DNA from: Tolypeutes matacus
Lineage: Eukaryota; Chordata; Mammalia; Cingulata; Chlamyphoridae
NCBI GenBank assembly: GCA_026826555.1
Contig: JAKSZT010039042.1
Location: forward strand, 340,348-404,347
Direction: 5' to 3'
Length of the DNA: 64,000 bases
Position numbers and translations under genes: made by a program
The notes under the pieces: generated by a model
The model's database searches: none
What the model was told of the DNA's origin: nothing
What the model saw: only the letters and a program-made list of their open reading frames with translations
Shown: positions 47,920-61,385 of the stretch, one piece after another
How the letters are laid out: every line of letters starts with the position of its first letter
How positions within the stretch are numbered: the first letter of the stretch is position 1

Positions 47920-50050
47920 TAAAAATAATAATTAAAAAAATTTTTTCCCATTTTTTGAATGTCCCAATCCTTTAATTCTATTTTATTTTTAGTTTTCTTT
48001 TCTGAGATTCCATGTATTTTATCTCTTACATTTAAGCTTATCATTATTATTTCATTTTCCTATTAAATATGTTTGGTTATTATATGGGCTTCATCTTCAA
48101 GGAAAGTTTAGATCACAGAAGGGTTACAATGGGGGCTGCAGAGGATTATTGGTGGGGGGTGTCTGGGATGGGGGATTCATGGGAGGCAGTTCATCTGAAT
48201 ATACATTAAAGATATATAAAATTGTCCAAATGATCAAGGGGTGGGACATGGTCACAGTGGGTGGACAATCACTCAATAAATGAGGGAATCTTAATTCCCA
48301 GCCTGGAGAGCTCTGCCACATTCTCCAAGGGAGCAGCAACAGTCCCCTGAGTGCAGGGGCAGTGTCTGGCAAAAAAGGATGGCCCACTGATGGGTTCTTG
48401 TTATTGATGACTAGCCTTATGAGTCTTTGTTCTTGTAATTGAAACTTAGCCTACTGTTATGGAGTGCTGAAGGGTTGCCACCTGAGAGCCTCCTTGTGGC
48501 TCAAATGTGGCCTTTCTCTAAGCCAAACTCAGCATATGAATGCATTACCTTCCCCCCAATGTGGGACATGACTCCCGGGGATGAGCCTCCATGGCAACGA
48601 GAGATTAATACTAAGTGCCAACTGGCAACACGATTGGAAAAAGACCTTGAATAAAAGGGGAAAAGGTAAAGACAAATAAGTTCATGTGGCTAAGAGTCTT
48701 CAAAGAGAATCAGGAGGTCTTCTCAGAGGTAACACTTATGAAAACCTTAGTAGGATCTCATAGAACACCAAAGTGGATATCACTCCACACAGAGGGACTC
48801 CTGAGGGCTCTGGATACACCCAGGTCCTATATAAGGGGTATAGCTCCAGAGATTGCTGCCTTATCAGTTGGCTTTACTTTGGAATCTGTGCTCCTGAGAG
48901 TGACAGATTTGGACTCAAATAAGTGCTCCCTGCACATGGCCCATCAGTCCCTTCTATTCAAATTTATATGTGGTGCTGGAGTTTGTAAGTGTACTTCCAG
49001 AAACTGGAGGCTTTTGCCTGCACATGTGCTAGCTGTGCCTGGAATCTCGTTGGAACTGCAACTCCTACTCTACACCTGAATGGACTCACCGAAGTCACCT
49101 GGTGAGAAGATGATGATGGGCAACAGCCATCCCAGGGAATGAAGAGAGTTGCAGCTGCAGGAAGGATAATCCCATCCATCATATCCATGGGTTTTAACCT
49201 CCTATCACTTGGAGGTGGAGTAAACATCACCATCCCAAACTCCTCAGGATTGGGGGAAGATCTATGGACTAGAGTGTACTTAATGGTATTATGTTGTAGA
49301 CATATTGTGATTCAAGCAATGGAAGAAATTACAACAGTGAGGTGGAGCCAGTGGCCACTGGATGCTTTTGGGACAGGGCAGGGAAAAGCAGTTGTAATAC
49401 AGGGGCTTTTTCAGGACTTGGGAATTATCCTGAGTGACATTACAGTGACAGATATAGACCATTTAGATCAGCATAAAACATGCAGATCTGTGTGGGAGAG
49501 AGTGTGGTCTACAATGTGAACTATGGTCTATGCTTAGTGGCAAAGCCCCAGGATGTGTACATCCATTGCAGGTGATATGCCACACTAATGAAAGACATTT
49601 ATGTGGGATGTTATGGGAAGTGTGGGAGATGGGTAACATGGGAATCCTTGTAATTTTTGTGTAACATTTATGTAATCTAAGCATATTTTAAAATATAAAA
49701 AAATAAATAATAAAAAATATGTAAAAAGAAGGTAGATAGATATAGAAAGAGATAGCTTGACAGATCACTAGAGAGATATGTAGATATAAATTGGTAATAG
49801 TTTGATAAAGAAAGATTATAATAGAGATAGGTAGAGGTAAGAGAGAGAAAAAATGATAGCTAGAGAGAGGTACAGAGAGAAATATGTGTCAAATATAATT
49901 GAGACTTATATGTCAAAAAGTTGGAGGATCTGGGTATTTGGGTTGAGGCATATTGGAATTCTCTGTATGGCTTTTGTATTATTTTTTACAACTATCTTGT
50001 AAGTTTGAGTTTATTTCAAATAAAAAAGTTTATAAAACCATATTTTAAAA
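47920..50050 (+). mobile_element. 5'-truncated, composite L1 insertion
   Basis: Flanked by aaaaagggatga(a/g)caa at 47904-47919 and 50051-50066 (15 of 16 match). Inside, in order: the long L1 3' module (47940-49690), a short A-rich tail, a (GATA)-rich stretch (49730-49880), and then a different, older-type L1 3' end (49900-50050, 'tttcaaataaaaaagttt') with a poly(A) tail. One target duplication around two tails indicates either a chimeric transcript or an L1 subfamily with a further 3' extension. Confidence 0.75.
48684..49079 (+). other. Recurrent ORF-like frame inside the L1 3' module (copy 3)
   Basis: 131 codons open, with short peptides shared with the other two copies (LLRALDTPRSY, ESVLLRVTDLDSN, HMAHQSLLFK). 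It ends at a TGA in place of a codon that is open in the other copies, and a little downstream another TGA replaces a TGG of copy 2. A second frame, 49139-49519, is open through the end of the module. Confidence 0.35.
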
Positions 50051-50066
50051 AAAAAGGGATGAGCAA

Positions 50067-51404
50067 ACTTGACCCTAATTTAGGCAGTCTTAGATAAATG
50101 ACCAATAATTTCCATCTATATGAACTCAGGGATATAATATTACAGAATAATCTCACATAATTTTCTCATATACTTGCATATGTCTTATGACTCTACTGCA
50201 CCCACATCCTCGATGAAAGGAATAGAAAAGATGAACAAATCAATGATTTTAGATGTTAAACTTTAATATAAGAAATAAATAGATTTAAATATAAGCTTTG
50301 GAGAAAATCAATCTTTTGAACTCAACAAATATTTCATGAGCACCTGGTATGTAAAAAAAGTTGTCAATGTTGTATGAGGATAGAAGGATGCATTCCTTTC
50401 ATGTCTTAAGCTTTCTTATAGTTTCTTGAAATGGCAGAGTATAGAAAAGTTAAAAGATGCTTTAATGTAAGGTGGCAGGACAAGATAAGCCTTCACTAAG
50501 AACTGTGGATGATAGAAGAGATTATACCTAATGAGAAATAAGAGAAAAGATTAATGAAGGTGAGGATCTTGGTATAGTTTCTGGATAATGCCAGATTTTC
50601 CATATCTGTTTGGCAACATTGAGGACACGACTGCGACAGGGATGAAAGGATCATTGGCAGCATTGAATAGAATACTGTATATCACAATATAGAATTATTA
50701 CTCCTTGCATGTTTCCAAACAGGATATCTAAAGAATAAAATTCAAGTTGACACACACTTCTGAGATTTGGTTAGACAATTTGAATAAGTATTTTTCAGAG
50801 AGAGTTCAGAGTACACATAATAACGAAGAGGATAAAAACTATATAGAGAAGCTCAATGATAACATTCCTTATATGTTGGCAGTGAGTTCTGGAAAATTTG
50901 TCCCTGCCCAACCTCCTTCCCTTTGTCATCTTGTTGAACAGTATTCTTCCATAATACTCCTGCTTATCTGTCTGATAAGATTTGGGGAAACAAAGAATTA
51001 TATGGGGCAAAAAGATATAGGAAGCATAGGCAATAGATATTGAATTTTATGACATCTTTTTTGTTTTCTAGCCAGCCCATTTTCCAGGGTATCTCTTCAC
51101 CAGATGGCAGGGGTTACAGGATTAAGTTAAATAGTATGCAGAGTTCAAAAAGGGTAGTTTACATCAATTTTAAACTGAGCTTTTGAGAATTAAAGAAGCT
51201 GGAACAATCTGTTAACCTTCCAAAAGAGAATGGAGTCTGCAGTATACAAATAAAGCGAGTGTAGGGATTATCTTAAAGATAGAAGCTTCACCTAACTGAA
51301 TTTGTAGAGGTCAGTTTAAAAAAGCCCTTAAGGAGGAGCAATGCTTCTCAATGTAACTGCCAGAAAAAATAGCAGCTTTTTTAAATATAATTAAAAAAAA
51401 TTTT
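50067..51404. other. Intergenic, no gene recognised
   Basis: AT-rich; the 98-codon frame at 50747-51043 shows no motif. Confidence 0.5.
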
Positions 51405-51800
51405 TAAAGATACTTAGATTACATAAATGTTACACAAAAAATATGAGATTCCCAAATTTTTTTCCCACTCCCCACACCTCCCACACCTTCCCATATAAAC
51501 ATCAGTCATTAGTGTGGCATATTCATTGCAATTGATAAATGCATCCTGGGGCTTTGCCATTAAGCATGTATCATAGTTCACATTTTAGTCTACACTCTCT
51601 CCACACAGTTCTTTATGTTATGTGTTAGTATAAAATGGCCTATATCTGTCATTGCAGTGTCATTTGGGACGGTTCCCAAGTCCTGAAAAAAACCCTGTTT
51701 TACAACTGTTTTTCCCTCTCCCTGTCCCCAGAGCTTCCAGTGACCACTGGCTCCAAATCAATGTTGTAATTTCTTCCTTTGCTAGAATCACAATATGGAG
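51405..51800 (-). mobile_element. L1 3' module fragment, inverted
   Basis: On the - strand it repeats the terminal part of the module ('aagaaattacaac', 'ccagtggtcactgga', 'tgtgggaggtgtggg', 'gtaacatttatgtaatcta') and ends in an A-rich tail at 51385-51410. It is the fourth element in the window bearing this module. Confidence 0.8.
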
Positions 51801-53630
51801 CCACCTCACAGTCTGTATTACACTATTATCTATTTTCCAACTTCTCCCGCCTACTTTGTTTTCAGCACTTCTTTGTTCCCCCCTACACCAAAATATTCCA
51901 TATATAATTTTGTTTTGTTTTGAAAAATTTAGCCATTCAAAAGCTGTTCTACAGTTGGCCAATCTTGTTTGAAGAATTGAATTAAGTACAGTAGTTATTA
52001 GAAGATGTGCTAATTTGTCTCCATAACAGTGTAACTCATTTTTGTGTCACAGATTCCTCTGAGAACCTGTTGAAAGGTGCTACATACTCCCTGGGGGGAA
52101 AATGGGCATATATTCATACATCAGTTCTGAGAGAATATGAACAATGTAAAGCCTCTATTTGAATTCCTTAAAGACCAGGGATTAATGTAAAAAAAAAAAA
52201 AAATCCAGTGCTTAAGGTAATAATTTCTTTCTATCGTGATCTGGGATTTGGCCCACTTACAACTTTTAAATTAATGGATTGGAGGTATGGATGGGATTGG
52301 GCTGAGGGGGGGGAGCAGGAAAAAGACTAAGTCAATTGTTATATTACATTTAAATATATAACATTTCTTTTTATATTTTTACTTTCATAAAGTATGACTT
52401 CCAATATCATATAGGCAAAAAAGATATAGAAAAAAAATTTTTAGTGTTGGATGTAAAGCCCATGATAATGTTCCACTCTAAATTTGAAAAACAAGTTCAT
52501 GTTAAAGGAGTGACATTTCATTGTTCTATAATCATTAACTTTTCCAAGACAAATTTAACAAAGAACTCAGTTACCAGCTATCTACTGTCCCTATTTTCTA
52601 AAACCACATCTCCCTCCTCTTCTGCTTCTCTGCTTTATTCTAGGAACACAAGATTTTCAGAACCAGGATAGAACAAATCCCACTTGGGATTCAGCCATGA
52701 TTTGTTCCTAAACCAACTTCCCATTGACAACCTCTCTCAGCCACCAACCCAGGTCTAAAATGCTTAAGCTAAAACTTGGATGCAAAAATGTGAACTATTG
52801 TTTAAGACCCTCCCCCCACCTTTTCATTTAGAAATGTAACTTTTAGGGACTCAGTGTTCTAATGTGTGCTTTTCAGAAATTGGAAGACAAAAAAGATGAT
52901 AAATAGAAATGGGGATATTTGAGATATTTTATTACTAATTAGCAAAGAACATTCATTTCATTTTAGTATATGTCATGTATTAAATATTATTAAGTTGTTT
53001 TAAGGGAGAGACAGATTATATAGAAGGTAAAATTATTTCATGTTCTCTTTGAGCTGGAATATATGGGAGAGATCATGCAGTGAAGAAGTGGGACATATTA
53101 TATATTTTTAAGTAATATAAATTCATATAAATATGCATAACTAATATGTAATATATACATATATGCATAAATAAGACATTACTTGGGGGATAGGGTGGTG
53201 TTTGACTTTAACTTAACAAGGGCAGACAAATATATCTTAAATGCTGAGTGACAAACCATGAAAAAACCTGGGTCCCAAGTAAATAATAAATAATAATGAC
53301 ATAAAAATAAATTGGAGCCATGTGTCTAGACTTACATTGAATAAGTCAAAATAATGACAGCAGCATCATGTCAAAGATAAGAAAGAGTGACATTTGAAGA
53401 GTGTTTCAGGAAAGTATCACCTTTAAGCTAATTTGAATCATAATGACCCTATGTAGTTTTATCGAAAATTGAATAACAAAGCCTTAAAGTGACTTAAGAA
53501 GAAACCACAATTAGACTGTCCCTGATGAGGAATGTTTATTTTGCTTAAAATAGTCTTTAACATTATACAGCACTGTGAAGTAATTTAAGTTATTTCATAA
53601 AATTACCATATATTAATTCCTTTATTTTTG
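51801..53630. other. Intergenic, no gene recognised
   Basis: AT-rich with short A runs (52190-52203). No motif is supported. Confidence 0.5.
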
Positions 53631-53633
53631 CAG
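53631..53633 (+). promoter_or_regulatory. Putative splice acceptor before OR E
   Basis: ttcctttatttttgcag is a strong acceptor consensus 43 bases before the OR start codon, the usual OR exon arrangement. Confidence 0.5.
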
Positions 53634-53676
53634 ATAAAACATTTCACACTTACATCTTCTCCTCATTCATGAAATC

Positions 53677-54596
53677 ATGCAGCTTAATAATAATATGACT
53701 GGGTTCATTCTGCTTGGGTTGACCCAGGATCCTTTTGGGAAGAAAATAATATTCATCATTTTCTTACTTTTCTACTTGGGAACCTTGCTGGGTAGCTTAC
53801 TGATTATTGTCAACATCAAGACCAGTCAGGTGCTTGGGAGTACAATGTACTTCTTCCTGTTCTACTTATCTTTATCTGATACCTGCTTCTGTACTTCCGT
53901 ATCCCCTAGAATGATTGTGTATGCCCTTTCAAAGAATGCCACTATCTCTTTCAGGGAGTGCATAATCCAAGTCTTTTCATTCCATTTCTTTAGCTGCCTG
54001 GAGATCATCATCCTTATCCTCATGGCCATTGACCTCTATGTGGCCATCTGTAAGTCCCTGCACTACACAACCATCCTGAGCCAGCAGGTCTGCAGTGTGT
54101 TGGTGGCTATGGCCTGGGTGGGATCCTGTGTACACTCTCTAGCTCAGATTTTTCTGGCCTTAAGTTTACCTTTCTGTGGTCCCAATGTGATTGATCAATA
54201 TTTTGGGGAACTTGCATCCCTTGTTGAAACTTGTCTGTACAGATACTTATGTGATCAATTTATTATTGGTGTCAAATAGTGGGGCCATTCGCACAGTGAG
54301 TTTTATCATGCTGATGGTTTAATATGTGATCATTTTACATTCTCTCAGACACCACAGTTGAAGAGAGGAGTAAAGCCTTCTCTACCTGCATCTCTTACAT
54401 CATCGTAGTTATCTTGTTCTTTGTTCATTGCATATTTATATACACACATCCTGCAACCACCTTCCTCATGGATAAGATGATATGTATTTTATACAATTTG
54501 AACACGTTTGCTCAACCCTCTGATTTATATGCTGAGGAATGCAGAAGTAAAAACTGCCATGAGGAAGTTATGGAGCAAGACTTTGATCTCATATGA
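53677..54596 (+). pseudogene. Olfactory receptor pseudogene E (OR4-like)
   Basis: Opens MQLNNNMTGFILLGLTQDP and stays open for 200 codons (to 54279) through TM1-TM4 and loop 2: [60 protein letters not shown]. The DRY Arg is replaced by Leu, giving DLY, and His of IDHYF is replaced by Gln. After LPFCGPN a frameshift near 54210 breaks the reading; TM6-TM7 continue in other frames with several stops. This is the best preserved N half in the window, but it lacks TM5-TM7 in frame. It differs enough from B and D to be another OR4 subgroup (inference). Confidence 0.93.
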
Positions 54597-55253
54597 CAAA
54601 AGATGAATAGACATATCACATCCTTCTTCATAGTATGGGTTGACCTAGAAAATTTAATGGAAAATATTTTCTTGTTACTGTGGTTTCAAGATATAACCTT
54701 ATCTTAGAGCATGAGAGTTAGTTCCTTCACAAAAAGAGGCAATGTGAACATATACACTAGTTAGTATTCAGTCAGTTATATTTAGAGGAAATGAGGTATG
54801 TTAGGCCCATTGCCTTAGATGTTATTCACTATTGTCTGTCTGCCTCCATTGCCTGCCTAGTATTAGTCTTGGTTCTGATTTGTTGTTTCTCTGGCCTTCT
54901 TTATGTTGATGCCTGGTATTTTCTGTTTATAGTTGCCCCTCTATATATTTAAATTCCCAGACTGGTAGATGTTCCCTTTTCCAGACTGTTTCTTTTATTT
55001 GACATTTAGGTACAGGCATTTCTGGTCAAGGACTCTGCAGAAAATATGAAATTCAAAAAATCATAGACCTTCCATGTTGAAAGGGACTATATATATAATC
55101 TAAGTGATCTCCCTTCTAATTCACATATTTTCACTTGAAATCTTTACCATGTGTTTACTTAGCCTCTTTTAAAGCAAGGCAGAACATGGAGAAAAAAAAA
55201 TTACTCTAGTGAAATTTTTTATCTTAGAAAGGCTTTGGCTATTTGGATTGTGT
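54597..55253. other. Intergenic, no gene recognised
   Basis: No coding or repeat motif is supported. Confidence 0.5.
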
Positions 55254-55515
55254 ATTAGTCAGGGTTCTCTAGGGAAATATCTGTAAATATTATGAAATTT
55301 TATAAAATTGTCTTCCATGACTATGGGAATGCATGAGAACAAATTCCATAGGGCAGGCTGTAAACTGGGAACTCAGTTGAAGATTTTAGATGAATTCTCC
55401 AGGAGAAGCTGACTGACTGAAGTTGAAATGGGAATTCTCTCTTTTGACTGTGGAAATTATCACTTTCCCTTCCTTAGATACTGTGCTTTTACCTCATTTG
55501 AAGAAGTTGTCATGA
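55254..55515 (-). repeat. MaLR-like LTR (family 1) fragment, inverted
   Basis: gtattagtcagggttctcta through 'agatgaattctccaggagaag' matches 13107-13380 in order; it is truncated after about 260 bases. Confidence 0.7.
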
Positions 55516-55837
55516 AATGATGTTTGTTCTCCTCAAGAGCTTCTTCTTACACCCCATATTGCTTCCAAACACTTAACCCTAAGCAAGGATTAGGAAAGTC
55601 CAAACATGAAAGTGCAATCCTTGTTTTAGAAGGAAATGGTATACATGTGGAAGTTGCAAGGCAAGGGTAATTAATACAGGGGTTTTCAGGGGAACACTTC
55701 ACACGAGAGGGTTTCTTGAATATAAGTCTGAAGACTGAAGAATTTTTGACACAAGGGCACTCATCTGTGACTTGAGGCTTGATGTTCTGACAAGGACATG
55801 TGAAGCTATACACAGGATGATAGCTGTATTCATTTTC

Positions 55838-56335
55838 TAACATTCCTGTAACAAATTACAGCAAATTAACAATTTATAAATTTTGATAGATCCCTAATTT
55901 GGAAGTATGACACAGGTCTTGCTGGGCTGAAATCAAATTATCCGTAGGCCTAAGTTCTTTACTGGAGGCTCCAGGTGAGAATCATTTCCTTGGTTTTTCC
56001 ATCTTATTGAGAATGCCTACATTCTTTTAATTCTTTTAAGGTGGAGCCCTTCCCTCCACCTTCAAAGTCAGAAAATTTGCATCCCATTAGACTTTCTTTC
56101 ACTATAACCTCTCCCTCTGAATGTCTCTTCTGCTCATTCTTCCATATTTAAGAATTCTTGTGATTACATTAAGTTCACCTGCATAATTCAGTGTAATCTC
56201 CATAATTTGTGATAAGCTAATTAACACCCTTAATTCCACCTGTAATCTTAATTCCCCTGTGCCATGTAAACCCATATATTTACAGGCTCCAGGGATTAGA
56301 GTATGGACATCTTTGGGGCCATCTATTGCAATAGT
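55838..56335 (-). repeat. MLT1-like LTR relic, inverted
   Basis: On + it begins 'cattttctaacattcctgtaac' and ends with the 'cccatatatttacaggctcc' and 'agagtatggacatcttt' parts typical of inverted MLT1 LTRs. It is old and has many indels. Confidence 0.55.
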
Positions 56336-59000
56336 CCTCAGTAAGTGAAATGAAGATGGAGGAAGTTCCTTGACTTACTATTGAAGAAAGGAGTAGAAGG
56401 CTCAGAGCATTGAGAATGTGGAATCTAAAGACAGAGTATCCATGAGCTTACTATGTTTTCTCAGAGGACCTAGAAGACACTCCTTTTACTTAATAAAATA
56501 AGGGATGCACTTGTGAGAGGGGCACAGATATTTTTTAGGTGTTTTGTGGGAATGATAAATAAAGATGCTTCCTTTGAACTTTGCTCCCTGGTATCAGTGA
56601 GAATTATGAGATTCTAGAATGGCAGATAGCAACAGTTAATAAGTAGTAGAGGCAAATTGAATATAATTATCACAATGACAGCAAGGACCAAGTACAGTCA
56701 GTTGCCTTTTTCTGCAGGGTTCTATAAAAACGGAAATGGATAATGGTGTTTTTTAAGAAAAAGATAGATAGACAACCAAGTAGGATATAACATGATTTGT
56801 TTAATAATAATAATGAGACCTAATGAGAAAAACATTAATGTCAGGTACTGCAGTGGAAAACAGGAGTCCCTCACTTAGGTGCAGAATTAAATGGTATTTC
56901 ACACACAAGGCCCAATGATTCAATGGGATGTTGGGTCCCCTTGAGGCAAGAACAACTAAAATATATAAATATCCATTTGATAATTATCCAAAAGGATATA
57001 TAGTGCTTGTGTAACTCTGAGTAGGGTAAGAAAAATGCCTATAATCTTCAATAATTATTAGATATGACTTCAGAGCTGACAATTATAGCAAGGGACCCAA
57101 AATACTATTATGGATCCTCTGGTTAAAGTAGGACATTACAAAGGCCAGGTAATAGTGTTCAGGCCAAGTTCATCTTACAGTGGGAATAATGGGCCCATGG
57201 ATTCAATTCAAGTTAGTTTCTCTGTCTCTGAATATATTTAGTAGCTAACACATCTTTATTGGTTTTTGTTCTGTGGATTAAGGGCCCATTCAGTCAAATG
57301 GAAGCTCCTGGAACATTCCTTTACCCACCACAGGAAAGATAGTAAATTAGAAGCAATGTTTCATCTTGGGAGGTATTGCAGAGATTAGTGAAAATACCAA
57401 AGGAGTGACCAGGAATTGACAAGTATGCTAATTGCCCTAGTAAGATAAAAACATGCCATATGGGGAAGAGAAATCCCATGAAGTCTTAGGAGACTGCAAC
57501 ATGGGTGAAGTTTTTCTCATGACAGCAGAATTCACTGATTTTACCATGGACTTCATCACTCATATGCATTGAACCCAACAGAAGAGAGGATAGGCTTGTT
57601 AAGGGCTCAATTAAGGAACTAGCTAGAATTTAACTCTGTGAGAAGTTTGGATGCTGACCTCAAGATACAATAATACACTGTATCAAGGCCTAATATGTGT
57701 TGCTGTGTCCCCATTTTCCTTATATCCATCAATATGGATTCTAATGGGTACGAGCAGAAGTGACACCAATTGTTGACACTCCTAGGAACCCACTTTCAGA
57801 GACTTCAATTTCATCAGGGTAAAGGTCTTGGTAAATGAAGAAGATAACATAACTGCTGGGGCAATCACTGGGGTTCCATTGAAATGGAACCACTATTTTG
57901 TGCTCTTCAAAACAGTGAAACAGCAGGAAAGAAGGATTACTGGTCTGGCTGGGATACTTTATCTGATTATCCTGAGTAGCTAGGGATGCTATGGTAGAGG
58001 TGGGCCAAGGAGACCTATATCCAGGACACAGATGATTCACTGGAGCATGTGTTAGTGTTTGCACACCCAAAGATAACTGTAAATGGGCAATCATAGCAAC
58101 CACAGCACAACAAGAACAAGTCAACTATTAGATCAGACTCTTGGGGATCAAGTTTTCAGTCGTCCCATCAGGCAAAATTTCAAACAAACTGAAGTATTAA
58201 CCAAGAGTGAGAGAATGGATGGTAGAGGAGAAAGATGATCTATATCAATTTTGTAGCTTACTTCCATATATATATGGAAAATTTGGAGAATATGGCTTGA
58301 CACTGTCCTAGAGACGATTCTGCAACTGATTTGGCTTGTACTTCCCAACTCAGTAAAGAAATGAGGACGTCTTCTTTTCAAAAAAGAAACAAAAATTAAA
58401 AAAAAAATTCCTGAAGAGTGCATATTATTTTGGGGAGGCAAGATATCTTAAAAGGGTTTTTAATGATTCTTAATAAATACATGGATGGATTGGATGTTCA
58501 CAATTTATGTTATCTCCAAAAATGTGTCCTAATCTAAATCCAAACATTTGAGTACATGCTCAATCATGAATATTAGACGTTACTGGTCATCTCATCTTCT
58601 GCCACTGCCAGTGCCTTTGGATTTCCCTGGGAGAGGGCTGTTTTCTGGCAGGTCCTCCATTGTGTATGTGTCAGTCAGGTCTCATTTGACTCATGTAGAT
58701 TCATTTGTAAGAGCTTCTATTGAAAGATAGTTATGATACAATAAAGGAGTGAATCATGTAATAGCATTATTCCTTTCTGTCAATATAAGCACAAATAAAA
58801 AGAAAGTATATATAGATATAGGCATAACGTTATTTTTTAATGTAAGAAATCATAAGAAACTATTAGTATTGATTATCTTTTTAGGAAAGGATGGAAAATA
58901 GAAGATTTTTTCCATTTCACACATTTTTGAAATGCTTGAATGTTCAGAAATTATGTTACTTTATATTTTCATATACCTAGGGTCATCTTTATGGTGACAT
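56336..59000. other. Intergenic DNA, possibly decayed ERVL/MaLR internal sequence
   Basis: A 127-codon - frame (58124-57741) includes NPSDCPSSYVIFFIYQDLYPDEIEVSESGF (19 or fewer residues are distinctive), but it has no recognisable domain. Its position beside an MLT1-like LTR suggests MaLR internal DNA. This is a guess. Confidence 0.3.
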
Positions 59001-61378
59001 TAGGCACAAGTATATATCATTTTATTGCACTGCACTTTATTACACTTCACAGATATTCCAACTTTTACAAACTGAAGATTTGTGGCAACCCTGTATAGGG
59101 AAAGTCTACTGGCACTTTTTCCAACAGCATGAGCTCACTTGGTATCTGTGTCACATTTTGGTAATTCTTGCAATATTTCAAACTTCTTCATTATTTTTAT
59201 AACTTTTATGGTTATCTCTTCTCAGTGACCTTTGATATCACTTTTGAAATTGTTTTGGGATGCCACAAACCATGCCCTTATAAGAGGGCTAACTTAATTG
59301 ATTGATGTTGTGTGTGTTCTGACTGCTCTACTGACTGGCCTCTTCACTCTCCTTCTCCTAGGGCTGCCCTATTTCCTGAGACATAACAATATTCAAATAA
59401 GGCCAATTAATAATCCTACAAGGGCCTTTAAGTGTTCAAGTGAATGGAAGAGTTGTATTTTTCTCACTTTAAATCAAAAGCTAGAAATGATTAAGCAAGG
59501 CCTGTCAAAAGCTGAGATAGAATGAAAGCTAGGCCTCTTGCACCAAACAGCCAAAATGTGAATGCAAAGGAAAAGTTTTAAAGAAAATTGAATGTGCCAC
59601 TCCAGTGAATACATGAATAATAAGAAAGCAAAACAGGCTTACTCCTGATATGGAGAAACTTTTAGTTGTCTGGATAAAAGATCAACCAGCCACAACATCC
59701 CTTTAAGCTAAAGCCTAATCCAGAATGAGAACCTAACTCTCTTCTATGAAGAATTTTATGAAGAGAGAGAAGGGATAAAGCTGCAGAAGAAAAGAGGGAT
59801 GTTAACAGAGGTTGGTTCATGAGATTTAAGGAAAGAATCCATCTCCATAACATGATAGTACAAGGAGAAGCAGCAAATGCTGATCAAACTAAGATAATTG
59901 ATGAAGGTGGCTACACTAAACAACAGACATTCATTATAGTCAAAACAGACTTATATTTGAAGGACATGTCAAATGTCTAGCTATGTCTCCTTTCATAGCT
60001 AGAGAGGAGAAGTCAATGCCTGGCTTCAAAGCTTCAAAGGACAGGCTGACTCCTATTAGGGACTAATGCAGCTGGTGATTTTAAATTGAAGCAAATGTTC
60101 ACTTATCATACTGAACTCCTAGGGTCCTTAAAATTATGCTTTCTCTCTCTGTGTCAAAAAATGGAACAATAAAGCCTGTATTACAGCATATAAATTCACA
60201 ACAAGGTTTATTGAACATTTTAAGCCCACTTTTGAGACCTAATGCTCAGGGAAAAAAAATTCCTTTCAAAATGTGACTGTTCGTAGATAATGCACCTGGT
60301 TTTCTAAGAGCTCTGGTGGAGATGTTCAAAGAATGTTGTTGTCATGCATGCTAACATAACATCTATTTTGCAGCCCATGGATCAAAGAATAATTTTGAAT
60401 TTCAAGTCTTATAATTTAAGAAATACATTTCATAAGGCTATAGTTCCTATAGATAATGATTCCAAAGATAGATCTGAGGGCAAGGTAAATTGAAAACCTT
60501 TTGGAAAGGATTCACATTCTAGATACCAATAAGAACATTTATGATTCATGGGAAGAGGTCAAAATATCTAAATTAACAGGAGTTTGGAAGAAATGATCAC
60601 TACCCTCATGGATGACTTTAAGGGGTTCAAGACTTCAGTGTAGAATTAACTACAGATAGTTTGGAAATGGTAAGAGAAGTAGGATTAAAAGTGAAACCTA
60701 AAGATGTGACTAAAATGCTGCAATCTCATATAAAACTTTAATGATGAGGAGTTGTGTCTCATGGATGAGCAAAGAACATGGTTTCTCTAGATGGAAATTA
60801 CTCTTGGTGAAGATGCTTTGAACATTGTTGAAATGATGACAAAAGACTTAGGATATTACATAAATTTAGTTGATAAAGCAGTGGCAGTGTTTAAAAGGAT
60901 TGACTTCAGCTTAAAAGAAGTTTGACTGTGGGTATAATACTATCAAACAACATCTCATGCTAAAGAGAAAAATTCATCCAAGCATGAGTCAAACTATGCA
61001 ACAAACTTCATTGTTTGTCTTATTTTAAGAAATTGCCACAACTATCCCAACCTTAACCCACCACTATCTTAATAAATCAGCAGCTATGAATACGGAAGCA
61101 AGACCTTCCACCAAAAAAAAAAAAAAAATTAGGACTTGCTAAAGGCTCAAATGATGGTTAGGACATTGTAGCATTAAAGTACTTTAAGGAATGTAAGTTG
61201 TTGTTTTTTTAAATATAATTCTATTTCACAATTATTAGACTACAGTATAATGTAAACATAACTTTTATATGCACTGGAAAACCAAAAAAAAAAAAAATTC
61301 ATTTGACCATTTTATTGCAATATCTGCTTTATTGCAGTAGTCTGAACTGAATCTGCAATATCTTCAAGGCATGCCTAT
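59001..61378 (+). mobile_element. Tigger1 (pogo-type) DNA transposon relic
   Basis: The left end reads ggcacaagtatatatcattt and the right end gcaatatcttcaaggcatgc, degraded versions of the Tigger terminal inverted repeats with TA at both borders. Inside, the transposase DNA-binding part is visible in 59298-59525 (LTLNQKLEMIKQGLSKAEIE), followed by decayed stretches across 2.3 kb. The length fits Tigger1 (about 2.4 kb). Transposase would cut and paste at TA; here many stops make it dead. Confidence 0.88.
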
Positions 61379-61385
61379 ACTGTCT

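Noticed and set aside
49730..49880. GATA-rich repeats as a CRISPR-like or regulatory array
   Set aside because: Irregular simple-sequence DNA next to an L1 tail, with no fixed repeat-spacer pattern.
57741..58124. 127-codon - frame as a host gene
   Set aside because: No domain is recognised and the surroundings look like decayed MaLR/ERVL DNA. No splice or start context supports a gene.
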